Shown here: in pieces, positions 1 to 8,921 of the stretch
Layout of the letters: each line of letters opens with the position of its first letter
Numbering within the stretch: position 1 is the stretch's first letter
Notes under the pieces: generated by a model
Database searches by the model: none
What the model was told of the DNA's origin: nothing
What the model saw: only the letters and a program-made list of their open reading frames with translations
Program-made: the position numbers and the translations under genes
NCBI RefSeq assembly: GCF_016464625.1
Contig: NZ_JAEAGO010000003.1
Span: 310,001-374,000 of the forward strand
Length of the DNA: 64,000 bases
Direction: 5' to 3'
Source: Penaeicola halotolerans
GTDB lineage: Bacteria; Bacteroidota; Bacteroidia; Cytophagales; Cyclobacteriaceae

Positions 1-76
1 CTTCATCTATGGCTGTCTGTGCTTGACTAGTAAACACCAACGAGCCTAAAATCAATAGTAGCACTAACTTCTTCAT
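1..76 (-). CDS. Exported protein, N-terminal fragment only
   Basis: Only the first 25 codons lie in the window; the gene runs off the left edge. They encode a textbook Sec signal peptide: two lysines after Met, a hydrophobic core rich in Leu, Ile and Val, then SQAQ followed by Thr, so signal peptidase I would probably cut after AQ. The mature part is not visible and no function can be assigned. The start ATG is at 74-76 and the carbonic anhydrase gene, also on the minus strand, lies upstream, so the two may be co-transcribed. Confidence 0.6.
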   Translation of the reverse strand, partial: MKKLVLLLILGSLVFTSQAQTAIDE

Positions 77-125
77 AAATCATAAAGGGAGAAAGCCATT
101 TGATGACTTTCTCTCATTTAGTGAA

Positions 126-899
126 TTACCTCTTACTTTGAAATTTAGCCAAGCTAGTGATCGTCTCTTCGATGAAGTTGACATAACCAGTCTCGATATC
201 ATACACAGCACCTACGATGAGTACTTCACCACTTTCTGACCTTCTGCTGAGCACAGGCTCTAAACCTCTCAAGAGATTGACTTGCTCTATCACATTTTCT
301 TTGATCGCATAATCAAGCGCATCAGTCCCTACCAGATTTGTTTGCTTAGCTCTGAGAGAAGCTGGTTTAATAGCATTGATCAAAGTGACCACATGGCCTG
401 GAGGATTGGCAGGTAGCTTCATAGCAGCATCTACCGCGCCACATGATTTATGGCCCAAAACCACGATGAGTTTTGTATTAAGTACTTCTGTAGCATACTC
501 TATCGTACCATAGGATGCCTCCGCCATCACTTGCCCTGCAGTCCTAGTGATAAATAAATCACCTACTCCTTGGTCAAATATGATTTCATTAGGAACGCGA
601 CTATCCGCACAGCCTATAATGGTTGCAAATGGTGTTTGACCCTGCCCAGCATTCTTGAGATCATTGTCTGTTTGACGCGGACGTACACTCTTGTCTTCTG
701 CAAATCGTAAATTACCAATGATCAGCTTTTTCAATCCATAATAAGGATCTAAATAAGCACTATCTCTGTTTGCATCATATTGCTTATCCTTTACATTTAA
801 AAGGTTCTTGATAGTAGAAGAATTTTGTGCTGTCGATTGTCCTACAGCTATTATTAAGAGCATAGCTACGCTAGCTAGAAATTTAGATATGAATTTCAT
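126..899 (-). CDS. Exported beta-class carbonic anhydrase
   Basis: Zinc enzyme that interconverts CO2 and bicarbonate. The beta-class signature is complete: CADSR at residues 97-101 supplies Cys97 and the Asp99/Arg101 dyad, and GHKSCGA supplies zinc ligands His150 and Cys153. Residues 1-24 form a Sec signal peptide ending QSTAQ, so the enzyme is probably periplasmic, unlike cytoplasmic Can-type enzymes. Total length of 257 residues fits a beta-CA domain of about 200 residues plus signal and linker. It is followed on the same strand by another exported protein at 1-76. Family assignment is firm; the periplasmic location is inferred from the signal peptide. Confidence 0.93.
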   Translation of the reverse strand: MKFISKFLASVAMLLIIAVGQSTAQNSSTIKNLLNVKDKQYDANRDSAYLDPYYGLKKLIIGNLRFAEDKSVRPRQTDNDLKNAGQGQTPFATIIGCADSRVPNEIIFDQGVGDLFITRTAGQVMAEASYGTIEYATEVLNTKLIVVLGHKSCGAVDAAMKLPANPPGHVVTLINAIKPASLRAKQTNLVGTDALDYAIKENVIEQVNLLRGLEPVLSRRSESGEVLIVGAVYDIETGYVNFIEETITSLAKFQSKR

Positions 900-989
900 G
901 ATTGGTTTATTTTAAATATAGAATTCCAATCTCATCCCTTAGAGACGAGTTTTTTTAATCAAATAAATAAAAGGAAGTACTCCTAAAGA

Positions 990-1280
990 TTAAACTTCGG
1001 GCGGGATATCTATGAGTGAAGGCAATAGCTCAGGCTTAAGAATTAAGTGAAATGCCTCAAGTGATTTATCACTATTGAAAAAGTAAGAAGTATCTGCTTT
1101 TCTAGGATAGATTTTAAGTGGATCATCTACCTTATCCTTTTTCTCTTCGTCTTGCTCAGCTTCTAAGATTTCGAAAAGTGTTATTCCTATTTTTTCACTA
1201 ATACCATCTATGTCCACACTTTGAAGGGTAAGTGTGAAACACATAGAAGCGAAAAGCACGAATGATATAAAACGATACAT
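990..1280 (-). CDS. Small exported hypothetical protein
   Basis: A 96-residue protein that I do not recognise. It starts with a hydrophobic segment of about 20 residues (MYRFISFVLFASMCF) that looks like a signal peptide or membrane anchor. An acidic and lysine-rich stretch follows (EAEQDEEKKDKVDD), then a C-terminal part containing two prolines before a final Val. The gene sits between glpF and the carbonic anhydrase gene, all on the minus strand, but gaps of about 90 bases on both sides make an operon uncertain. Coding status rests on a plausible signal peptide and an ATG start only. Confidence 0.5.
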   Translation of the reverse strand: MYRFISFVLFASMCFTLTLQSVDIDGISEKIGITLFEILEAEQDEEKKDKVDDPLKIYPRKADTSYFFNSDKSLEAFHLILKPELLPSLIDIPPEV

Positions 1281-1373
1281 TGGGAGAAGAACATCCCCAA
1301 ATGAAAAAGGTTTTATAAACTTTATTGAAAAAATCTATTAGTAAAATTCCGACAAACCTTCAAGTAAAAAGCA

Positions 1374-2108
1374 TCACTTACCAATCAATAAAAAAGCCAA
1401 ACCAGCCAATAATCCTCCTATCAAAGGTCCTAAAACAGGCACCCAAGCATACCCCCAGTCATTAGAGCCTTTCCCTTTAATAGGTAGTAAAGCGTGCGCT
1501 ATCCTTGGGCCTAAGTCTCTGGCAGGATTGATGGCATAGCCTGTAGTCCCTCCTAGAGAAAGGCCGATCACCCACACCAAAAACGCCACTGGAATAGCCC
1601 CAAGGGAGCCTAGTCCGACAGGAGTTTGCACTGCGTCTTCCAGAGCCGCTGGAGCAAAGTAGAGCACTACAAATACTAAAACAAAAGTTCCTATTACTTC
1701 ACTAAGTAAATTGCTTTTATAGTTTCTAATGGCAGGTGTGTTTGAAAAAACCCCAAGCTTGATTCCCTGATCCTCTGTGATATCAAAATGATCCTTGTAC
1801 ATCAGCCAAGTAAGAGAAGCTCCGACTATAGCCCCCAGCATTTGCATCAATGAATACGGCAAAACTTCTGACCATTCAAATTGTCCAGCCATAGCTAGGC
1901 CAACACTGACCGCAGGATTGAGATGTGCTCCACTGTAGGGAGCGGATATAGAGACCCCTACAAAAACTGCCAATGCCCAAGCAGTAGTGATCACCATCCA
2001 GCCACTATTATTCCCTTTGGTGTCCTTTAAGATCACATTGGCGACTACGCCTACTCCCAAAAGGATCAAAAATCCAGTTCCAATGAACTCTGCTAAATAT
2101 GGATGCAT
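1374..2108 (-). CDS. glpF: Glycerol facilitator, MIP/aquaporin family
   Basis: Inner-membrane channel for glycerol entry. Both half-helix motifs of the MIP family are present: NPAVSVG after SGAHL, and NPARDLGPR after GYAI; the Asp following the second NPAR is typical of aquaglyceroporins rather than water-only channels. Six hydrophobic segments are evident. An in-frame ATG at 2160-2162 would overlap the end of glpK, but the ATG at 2106-2108 gives the family-like start MHPYLAEFIGT and lies 8 bases after the glpK stop, so I chose it. It is the last gene of a glpD-glpK-glpF operon that handles glycerol uptake, phosphorylation and oxidation. Confidence 0.93.
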   Translation of the reverse strand: MHPYLAEFIGTGFLILLGVGVVANVILKDTKGNNSGWMVITTAWALAVFVGVSISAPYSGAHLNPAVSVGLAMAGQFEWSEVLPYSLMQMLGAIVGASLTWLMYKDHFDITEDQGIKLGVFSNTPAIRNYKSNLLSEVIGTFVLVFVVLYFAPAALEDAVQTPVGLGSLGAIPVAFLVWVIGLSLGGTTGYAINPARDLGPRIAHALLPIKGKGSNDWGYAWVPVLGPLIGGLLAGLAFLLIGK

Positions 2109-2116
2109 ATCTTTTA

Positions 2117-3619
2117 TTAATTTTCTAACCAGCCTTTGGTTCTTTCGATGGCTTTGTGCCAAAAGTGTAAGTTATGTTTTACTTTTTCTTTATCCATTTT
2201 AGGTGTAAAGATTTTATCTTCTTTCCAAAGATTTTTAAGCTCCTCTTGATCTTTCCAGTATCCCACTGCAAGACCTGCCAAATATGCCGCTCCTAGAGCT
2301 GTAGTCTCTAGAATCTCTGGTCGCTGCACTTTACAATCTAAAATATCAGTCTGAAACTGCATCAAAAACTCATTAGCACTCGCTCCTCCATCTACTTTGA
2401 GTATTTTAGTAGGCAGCTTACTATCTTTTTCCATGGCCTTGAGTACATCATATACTTGATAAGCGATAGCCTCTAGTGCTGCTCTGGCAAAGTGCGCCTC
2501 TGTAGTCCCTCTTGTGATTCCAAAAAAAGTACCTCTTGCTTCTTGATCCCAATAGGGCGCTCCCAATCCCGTCAAAGCCGGCACGAAATAAACTCCATCA
2601 TTGTCTGCTAGGCCTTTGGCTAAAGCCTCCGTCTTATTAGCTTTATTGATGATCTTGATCCCGTCTCTGAGCCATTGGATAGCTGCACCACCGATAAAAA
2701 CACTACCTTCTAAGGCATAAGTCACTTCACCTCCTATTTGCCATGCAATAGTCGTCAGCAGTTTATTATCTGATTTTACGGGCTTAGTTCCTGTATTCAT
2801 CACTAAAAAACAGCCCGTTCCATAGGTCGTTTTGACCATCCCTTTTTGAGTACAAAGCTGACCAAATAGTGCTGCTTGCTGATCTCCTGCAATACCCGCT
2901 ATAGGGATTTTGGCTGAAAAGATCTTACCTGATGTGGTACAAACTACTTCACTACTAGCTTTGACCTCTGGCAGTATAGCTCTGGGTATATCAAACAAAT
3001 CCAAGAGATCTTCATCCCACTGATGCTCATGGATATTATAGAGCATCGTACGGCTAGCATTGGTGATGTCTGTGAAATGTTTAGCGCCATTGGATAGCTT
3101 CCATATGAGCCAGCTATCGACAGTACCAAAGCAGATCTCTCCTGCTTCTGCACGCTTTCTAGCCCCTGGTACTTCGTCTAGTATCCATTTGATCTTAGTA
3201 GCGGAAAAGTACGCGTCTAAAATAAGCCCAGTCTTCTTATTAATCAAATCCGCTTTTCCCGAAGCTTTGAGTTCATTACAGTAAGCAGCTGTGCGTCTAT
3301 CCTGCCATACGATGGCTTTGTAGATCGGCTTACCTGTTTTTCGATCCCAGAGAATAGTGGTTTCTCGCTGATTTGTAATGCCTATACCTGCTATCTGATC
3401 AGCTGAGATATTTGCTCGCGTGATGGCTTCTGTGGCTACTGCGGCTTGACTAGTCCATATCTCTAACGGATCATGTTCCACCCAACCTGCCTTAGGAAAA
3501 AACTGCTCAAAGTCTTTTTGTGCGACAGCTTCAATTTCACCTTTATGATTAAAAATGATAGCTCTAGAACTCGTAGTCCCTTGATCTAAAGCCATGATAA
3601 ATTGTTCGTTAGTACTCAT
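2117..3619 (-). CDS. glpK: Glycerol kinase
   Basis: Phosphorylates glycerol with ATP to sn-glycerol-3-phosphate, trapping it in the cytoplasm. The FGGY-kinase N-terminus [15 protein letters not shown] and the C-terminal ATP-binding segment [13 protein letters not shown] are clear, together with the glycerol-kinase-type sequence [14 protein letters not shown] and [12 protein letters not shown]. The 500-residue length matches bacterial GlpK exactly. It lies 18 bases downstream of glpD and 8 bases upstream of glpF, so the three are almost certainly one transcript. No anomaly is visible. Confidence 0.97.
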   Translation of the reverse strand: MSTNEQFIMALDQGTTSSRAIIFNHKGEIEAVAQKDFEQFFPKAGWVEHDPLEIWTSQAAVATEAITRANISADQIAGIGITNQRETTILWDRKTGKPIYKAIVWQDRRTAAYCNELKASGKADLINKKTGLILDAYFSATKIKWILDEVPGARKRAEAGEICFGTVDSWLIWKLSNGAKHFTDITNASRTMLYNIHEHQWDEDLLDLFDIPRAILPEVKASSEVVCTTSGKIFSAKIPIAGIAGDQQAALFGQLCTQKGMVKTTYGTGCFLVMNTGTKPVKSDNKLLTTIAWQIGGEVTYALEGSVFIGGAAIQWLRDGIKIINKANKTEALAKGLADNDGVYFVPALTGLGAPYWDQEARGTFFGITRGTTEAHFARAALEAIAYQVYDVLKAMEKDSKLPTKILKVDGGASANEFLMQFQTDILDCKVQRPEILETTALGAAYLAGLAVGYWKDQEELKNLWKEDKIFTPKMDKEKVKHNLHFWHKAIERTKGWLEN

Positions 3620-3637
3620 CTCTTAAAAATTTCATCC

Positions 3638-5200
3638 TTAAGGTATTAAATATTTGGCAGCTAACTGCTGAAAAGCTTCCAGCTCTTTTGCCTTCCATGT
3701 ATCACTTTGATCAAGCGCCTCCTGCATCAATTCCGCTACTCGCATGGACATCTCTGTAGCAGCTTTAGCATCGATAAATAATATCCGCAGACGCCTAGCC
3801 AATACATCTTCTATATGACAAGCCATCTCTTCGCGAACCATCCAGATGACTTCAGCAGCAGTATAAGGATAATCTGGATGCAGTTTCTCAGCTAAAGCTG
3901 GTTTTTCTTTGATAAGCGCTTGAATCTCCAAAGCATCTTGACCATAGTTGGCTAAGTGATTATCCAAAATCTGTTGCTCGGGGAAACCATGAATCTTGAT
4001 AGTGGCTGAAGTACTTGGCTTGGAAGATATTTTTTTAAGCTTGATCAATGCTCCTACAGTATCTTCCCCCATTTTTCTAAAGGTAGTCCACTTTCCTCCA
4101 ATGATAGATACCAAGCCACTTTTGGAGATCACTACTTTATGACTTCTTGAAATTTCCTTCGTCTTTGAGCTTCCTTCCTTTGGTGCAGCTAAGGGTCTCA
4201 GTCCCGCATACACAGCCAAAACATCTCCTCTTTCAGGCTTTTGAGTTAGGTATTCACGAGCAGTATTTAAGATAAAATCTATTTCCTTTTCTAATGCTTT
4301 TGGCTCTAGCTTAGGCACTTTCCTGACGGTATCTGTTGTTCCTAGCACTAATTTTCCTTGCCAAGGAATGCCAAAAAGCACTCGCCCATCAGAAGTCTTA
4401 GGGATCATCAGTGCATGCTCTCCTCCCAGAAATCGGAGATCTAATACGAGATGAATACCCTGACTAGGCATAATAGATGTCGCAGCCTTTGGGTTATCCA
4501 TTTGCAAAATTTTATCAGCAAAAACTCCCGTTGCATTGACTACTGATTGGCCTTTGACTTTGTAAGTGAGTTTAGTCAGCTGATCTTTCAGCTTTACGCC
4601 TATTACTTGTCCTTGATCATCTTTGAGCAGGGCAGTTACTTTCATATAGTTTAGCATGGTTCCCCCTAAGGACTCGCAAGTCTGCGCTAGATTGATAGCC
4701 AGTCGTGCATCATCAAACTGACCATCATAGTAAATCACTCCGCCCCTTAGACCTTCTGAGTTGATAGTAGGCAAATGCGCTAAAGTCTGTGTTTTAGATA
4801 GCCAAGTAGACTTACCAATGCGAAGACTGCCTGCCATCAGGTCATATAGCTTGAGGCCGATCAAATATTTGATTTGATCAAAAAAAGTATAGATGGGAAT
4901 CACGAAGGATTGTCGATGAGAAACGTGTGGCGCATTTTTCATAATGATTCCTCGTTCCTTAAGTGCTTCCAAAACAAGAGCTACGTTTCCTTGAGCCAAG
5001 TATCTGACACCTCCATGCAGAAGTTTGGTACTTCGGCTGGATGTTCCCTTAGCAAAGTCCGTTTTGTCCACTAGCAACACCTTCAATCCTCTACTACAAG
5101 CATCTAAGGCTACTCCTAACCCAGAAGCTCCTCCACCAATGACGATGACGTCCCATGTTTGATTTTTTCGAAGGTGATGAATATTCTGCTCTCTATTCAT
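3638..5200 (-). CDS. glpD: FAD-dependent glycerol-3-phosphate dehydrogenase
   Basis: Oxidises sn-glycerol-3-phosphate to dihydroxyacetone phosphate and passes electrons to the quinone pool at the inner face of the cytoplasmic membrane. The N-terminus carries the dinucleotide-binding fold VIGGGASGLGVALDA (about residues 20-34) followed by the GlpD motif KGTSSRSTKLLHGGVRYL at about residues 50-70. The C-terminal third is the usual GlpD cap domain. The 520-residue length is normal for the aerobic enzyme. It is the first gene of glpD-glpK-glpF. I found no TAnnTTTG element directly upstream. Confidence 0.96.
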   Translation of the reverse strand: MNREQNIHHLRKNQTWDVIVIGGGASGLGVALDACSRGLKVLLVDKTDFAKGTSSRSTKLLHGGVRYLAQGNVALVLEALKERGIIMKNAPHVSHRQSFVIPIYTFFDQIKYLIGLKLYDLMAGSLRIGKSTWLSKTQTLAHLPTINSEGLRGGVIYYDGQFDDARLAINLAQTCESLGGTMLNYMKVTALLKDDQGQVIGVKLKDQLTKLTYKVKGQSVVNATGVFADKILQMDNPKAATSIMPSQGIHLVLDLRFLGGEHALMIPKTSDGRVLFGIPWQGKLVLGTTDTVRKVPKLEPKALEKEIDFILNTAREYLTQKPERGDVLAVYAGLRPLAAPKEGSSKTKEISRSHKVVISKSGLVSIIGGKWTTFRKMGEDTVGALIKLKKISSKPSTSATIKIHGFPEQQILDNHLANYGQDALEIQALIKEKPALAEKLHPDYPYTAAEVIWMVREEMACHIEDVLARRLRILFIDAKAATEMSMRVAELMQEALDQSDTWKAKELEAFQQLAAKYLIP

Positions 5201-5477
5201 GTGCTATGGCTTATTCTTTTCTAATATAGGTAAATTCACCCAAGGAGTTTAATCGCTATTGAAAATTCAGCGCTATGAATCCCATGCAGCCTATCAAGTA
5301 TATGCAGGATCTAATGATAATCTCGTTTGCATTAGCTACATTTGTGCTACAGTATGACGATGACCTATTGATTTAGAATTCCATTTTCTTCTAGTTCAAT
5401 ATCCTCCTTTTCATCTCTACGGATCCTATGCTAGCAATTTAGCAAGGTATCTGAATCGTAAATCTTAAACATACTCG

Positions 5478-6212
5478 ATGAGCCAAGATCAATCAACTAG
5501 AATCAATAAATACTTAAGTGAAGTAGGTTATTGCTCTCGCAGAGCAGCAGATAAGTTGATAGAAGAAGGGCGCGTCACCATCAATGGAAAAGTCCCAGAA
5601 ATGGGCACAAAGATCACAGCAGGCGATGAAGTAAGGGTCAATGGTACTCTCATCTCTCCTCCCAAAGAGAAATTTGTATATATCGCTTTTAACAAGCCTG
5701 TAGGCATCGTCTGCACCACAGACACCAAAGCCGAAAAGCACAATATCATAGACTATATCAATCACGAAAAACGTATTTTCCCTATCGGTCGCTTAGACAA
5801 ACCTAGTGAGGGACTCATACTCCTGACTAGTGATGGAGATATCGTGAATAAGATCCTACGGGCTAAAAACAATCACGAAAAAGAGTACATCGTGTCTGTG
5901 AATAAACCTATCACCACTGATTTCGTAGAAAAAATGAGTAGTGGTATTCCTATTTTAGATACGGTCACACAGCCTTGCTATGTGGAAAAAATCAGTGCTT
6001 TTAAGTTTAAGATCATCCTCACGCAAGGTCTCAATCGACAAATCCGCAGAATGTGCCAGTACTTGGACTATGAAGTTACAAAGCTGAAGCGTGTGCGTAT
6101 CATGAATATACATTTGGATATTCCAGTAGGTCAGTGGAGAGATCTCAGTGAAAGCGAAATCCAAGAAATCAATACCTTAGTCGCTCACTCTTCCAAGACC
6201 TTTGACGACTAA
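5478..6212 (+). CDS. rluF: 23S rRNA pseudouridine synthase, RluF type
   Basis: Isomerises a specific uridine of 23S rRNA (U2604 in E. coli for RluF) to pseudouridine. An S4 RNA-binding domain occupies about residues 7-65 ([19 protein letters not shown]), followed by the RsuA-family catalytic domain with [13 protein letters not shown], in which Asp107 is the nucleophile. The following [19 protein letters not shown] and [12 protein letters not shown] resemble RluF more closely than RluB or RluE. Its 244 residues lack the basic C-terminal tail of the E. coli protein. It stands alone, with no clear promoter or terminator. Confidence 0.9.
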   Translation: MSQDQSTRINKYLSEVGYCSRRAADKLIEEGRVTINGKVPEMGTKITAGDEVRVNGTLISPPKEKFVYIAFNKPVGIVCTTDTKAEKHNIIDYINHEKRIFPIGRLDKPSEGLILLTSDGDIVNKILRAKNNHEKEYIVSVNKPITTDFVEKMSSGIPILDTVTQPCYVEKISAFKFKIILTQGLNRQIRRMCQYLDYEVTKLKRVRIMNIHLDIPVGQWRDLSESEIQEINTLVAHSSKTFDD

Positions 6213-6284
6213 AAATAATTTAATCAAAGCTGATGTTTTCGAGAGATCCTGTTGGCTTTTAAACCAAAAACACAAATTGACACA

Positions 6285-6749
6285 ATGAGTAAATCGCAAG
6301 AAACATTTAGCAAAAAAGAAAAAGAGAAGAAAAAGCTCAAGAAAAGACAAGATAAAGAGCAAAAGAAAGAAGAGCGTAAAGCTAATTCGGACAAAGGCAA
6401 AGGTATAGATGAGATGCTAGCCTATGTGGATGCTGATGGTAACATTACAGATACACCGCCAGATCCTACCAAAAAGAAGCCTGTCATCAAGACAGAAGAT
6501 ATCCAGATCGGAGTTGCCAAGCAAGAACCTATTGATCCAGCAGATTTGATCAGAAAAGGTACAGTAACCTTCTTCAATGACTCTAAAGGATACGGCTTCA
6601 TCAAAGATCATGAATCTCAAGAAAGCATCTTCGTACACATCAATGCACTAGAGAGTCCAATCAAAGAAAATGACAAGGTAACTTTCGAAACAGAGAAAGG
6701 TCCTAAAGGACTCAATGCAGTCAATGTAAAGTTGATTACTAAAGAGTAA
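6285..6749 (+). CDS. Cold-shock-domain protein with Lys-rich N-terminal extension
   Basis: The C-terminal 65 residues form a cold-shock domain: KGTVTFFNDSKGYGFIK carries RNP-1, ESIFVHINAL carries RNP-2, and it ends NAVNVKL. The first 50 residues are highly charged (KKEKEKKKLKKRQ and similar) and probably disordered, which suggests nonspecific nucleic-acid contact. A linker of about 40 residues joins them. This extended architecture is familiar in Bacteroidota. The start at 6285 (ATG) was preferred to an in-frame TTG at 6252 because only the ATG gives the family-like start MSKSQETF. It is paralogous to the short CspA-like gene at 54031. Confidence 0.88.
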   Translation: MSKSQETFSKKEKEKKKLKKRQDKEQKKEERKANSDKGKGIDEMLAYVDADGNITDTPPDPTKKKPVIKTEDIQIGVAKQEPIDPADLIRKGTVTFFNDSKGYGFIKDHESQESIFVHINALESPIKENDKVTFETEKGPKGLNAVNVKLITKE

Positions 6750-6777
6750 AAGACCGTTTTGGCTATAAAGACATAAA

Positions 6778-6802
6778 AAAACCGCAGCTTTCACTGCGGT
6801 TT
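6778..6802. terminator. Bidirectional intrinsic terminator
   Basis: Nine-base arms AAACCGCAG and CTGCGGTTT are separated by a short loop; each strand has a T-rich run on its 3' side (A7 precedes, TTTC follows). It sits between the convergent cold-shock gene and the Cas6-like gene and would end both transcripts. Confidence 0.8.
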
Positions 6803-6818
6803 CTGTATTTATAAAGGT

Positions 6819-7706
6819 TTATTCTTCTGTAGCAGGTGTGTCTGGCACAAACTTTTCTCTCTCAGGACGCTCTTGCTCTGGACGTTCTACTTTCTCTCTT
6901 TCCACTCGCTGACGCTTAAATTTATAAGGAGTCGTTCTATTTGTTGGGTTAGAGTTGGCAATGTCTAGCATACCAAAGCCTTTATGTGCAAAAGTCCCCA
7001 GACCACATCTAAAGACGAAGTCTTGCACTTCTTTAGCCGCATATAAAGTGAATGGGAAAGTATATCCACGCACTTCATACTTCACATCCATATCAAACAC
7101 AGAGTAGATTCTAGCAAATTTCTTTTGCTGCTCTTTCAGTCTATTGATATAGACCATATCAGGCACCAATTGGAATTTAAAGAAAGAAGTCAGCTGCTCT
7201 GGTGTGTACCATCCCGACTTCTCCATACGGCTAAGCGTAGACTCGTATAGAAGGTCTGAAAACTCATCTGAATCAGGGCTTATAAATCGTTTACCAGACT
7301 CATCATTGAACGATGGCTGTATGATCACCAAAGGAGAAATACAAAGATATTTAGGTGCCTCGTCTAATTCAGGCTCTTCTTCTAGCTCTGTAAACTCAGG
7401 TACAATGATCAAATTACCCAATTCGATTTTAGGTAGCTCAAAGACTTGTTTGAGTAGATAATCAATAAATTCTTCCTCTGGACATGATAATACTAAAGTC
7501 ACGTAGCTGGAGTAATAATGAAGTCCACTTCTACTGACTTTTGTTTGTCCTTTGAGACCAGAAAAACTATAATAATTATAATTATAGAACTTCTCTTCGC
7601 CACCTTTTACGATCAAGCCCTTGATAAACTGGGCCAGAATATACTGGTGATGGAAGGGTAAAAATGACCCTTTGTTTTTTAATGAAAATATTATTCTAAC
7701 TCTCAC
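6819..7706 (-). CDS. Stand-alone Cas6-family endoribonuclease-like protein
   Basis: Resembles Cas6, the RAMP-fold endoribonuclease that cuts precursor crRNA within CRISPR repeats. The N-terminal strand RVRIIFSL leads to FLPFHHQYILAQFI (His19, His20, Tyr22), where Cas6 usually has LPxNYQY. A central CISPLVII (122-129) and LVPDMVYINRL precede YEVRGYTFPFTL. The family-defining glycine-rich loop is CGLGTFAHKGFGML (234-247). Length of 295 includes a charged Arg/Glu/Pro tail (about 266-285) that typical Cas6 lacks. The start is GTG at 7704-7706, with an in-frame stop upstream and no ATG. No CRISPR repeats or other cas genes are in the window. Cas6 homology is well supported; catalytic activity and the RNA substrate are unknown. 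Confidence 0.8.
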   Translation of the reverse strand: MRVRIIFSLKNKGSFLPFHHQYILAQFIKGLIVKGGEEKFYNYNYYSFSGLKGQTKVSRSGLHYYSSYVTLVLSCPEEEFIDYLLKQVFELPKIELGNLIIVPEFTELEEEPELDEAPKYLCISPLVIIQPSFNDESGKRFISPDSDEFSDLLYESTLSRMEKSGWYTPEQLTSFFKFQLVPDMVYINRLKEQQKKFARIYSVFDMDVKYEVRGYTFPFTLYAAKEVQDFVFRCGLGTFAHKGFGMLDIANSNPTNRTTPYKFKRQRVEREKVERPEQERPEREKFVPDTPATEE

Positions 7707-7816
7707 GTCTTTAAAAAAAATTAATACAAAATCACTTTTTTAAGCCTTAATCGAAAAACGAGTATATACATGAAATTGTTTAAAGTTACTCATAATCAGA
7801 CTAAGTAGTCAAGAAA

Positions 7817-8914
7817 TTAGACATTAAACCTAAAGTGCATAATGTCTCCGTCCTTTACGATATATTCTTTGCCTTCAATGGCTATTTTTCCCGCTTCTCT
7901 ACAAGCAGCTTCTGTTTTATACTTTTCATAATCTGGCAGTTTGATCACCTCTGCTTTGATAAAACCTCTTTCAAAGTCAGTATGGATCACGCCTGCCGCT
8001 TGAGGTGCTTTCCACCCCTTGCGTATAGTCCAAGCTCTCACTTCTTGTACTCCAGCAGTGAAGTAAGTGATCAAGTTAAGTAAAGAATAAGAGGCTCTGA
8101 TCAGCTTATTGAGACCTGACTCTGTCAGCCCATATTCACCTAAGAACATCTCCTTCTCCTCTGCGTCTTCAAACTCCGCTATCTGCGCTTCGATCGCAGC
8201 ACATAACATGACTACCTCTGCATGCTCATTTTTCACTTCTTCTTTGAGCGCGTCTACAAACTTATTGCCTGTCTGCAGAGACTTTTCATCTACATTGGCT
8301 ACATAGATCACTGGTTTGATCGTCAGCAAGTGTATATCGGCCAATACTTCTAGATCCTCAGGCGCTACCTCTACAGAGCGAGCATTTTTACCTGCGACCA
8401 AAGCGTTTTTAAATAGCATCAAGATTTCCAAGTCTTTTCTTGCCTTGGCATCACCTGACTTAGCGATCTTTTCGATCTTCGCTATTTTCTTATCTACAGA
8501 TTCCAGATCCTTCAGTTGGAGTTCTGTATCTATGACTTCTTTATCAAATATCGGGTCTACAGAACCAGCCACATGTACAATGTTTTCATCTTCAAAGCAT
8601 CTGATCACATGTACGATAGCATCTACTTCACGGATGTTTGCTAGAAATTTATTTCCAAGACCCTCTCCTTTACTAGCTCCTTTGACCAATCCTGCAATAT
8701 CTACAAACTCAATCACCGTAGGTACTACACGATTTGGATTGACAAGTGACTCTAACACTTTCAGTCTTTCGTCTGGTACTGTGACAACGCCCACATTTGG
8801 TTCTATTGTACAAAAAGGAAAATTAGCTGCTTCAGCTTTGGCACTTGATAATGCATTAAAAAGGGTCGATTTACCAACATTTGGCAAGCCAACAATCCCA
8901 CACTGTAAACCCAT
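7817..8914 (-). CDS. ychF: Redox-regulated ATPase/GTPase YchF (OLA1 family)
   Basis: Ribosome-associated P-loop NTPase of the Obg-like OLA1/YchF family, which prefers ATP in characterised members. G1 is GLPNVGKSTLFNAL right after the start, followed by FPFCTIEPNVGVV and the G3 segment DIAGLVKGAS; the C-terminal TGS-like domain ends FIKAEVIKLPDY...DIMHFRFNV. Starting at the ATG at 8912-8914 gives 365 residues, the usual family length; the longer frame would overlap the preceding permease gene. The upstream permease stop is only 7 bases away, so the two are likely co-transcribed. Confidence 0.96.
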   Translation of the reverse strand: MGLQCGIVGLPNVGKSTLFNALSSAKAEAANFPFCTIEPNVGVVTVPDERLKVLESLVNPNRVVPTVIEFVDIAGLVKGASKGEGLGNKFLANIREVDAIVHVIRCFEDENIVHVAGSVDPIFDKEVIDTELQLKDLESVDKKIAKIEKIAKSGDAKARKDLEILMLFKNALVAGKNARSVEVAPEDLEVLADIHLLTIKPVIYVANVDEKSLQTGNKFVDALKEEVKNEHAEVVMLCAAIEAQIAEFEDAEEKEMFLGEYGLTESGLNKLIRASYSLLNLITYFTAGVQEVRAWTIRKGWKAPQAAGVIHTDFERGFIKAEVIKLPDYEKYKTEAACREAGKIAIEGKEYIVKDGDIMHFRFNV

Positions 8915-8921
8915 TTTTATT

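Noticed and set aside
941-957. Hairpin-like sequence before T7 at the carbonic anhydrase upstream gap
   Set aside because: On the plus strand the stem has two mismatches and no plus-strand gene precedes it; on the minus strand no T-run follows.
1987-2202. Plus-strand reading frame antisense to glpF and glpK
   Set aside because: It shadows two clear genes on the other strand, and its translation has no family features.
6819-8914. Possible CRISPR array near the Cas6-like gene
   Set aside because: I looked in the gap on both sides and across the window for regularly spaced repeats of 24-40 bases and found none.
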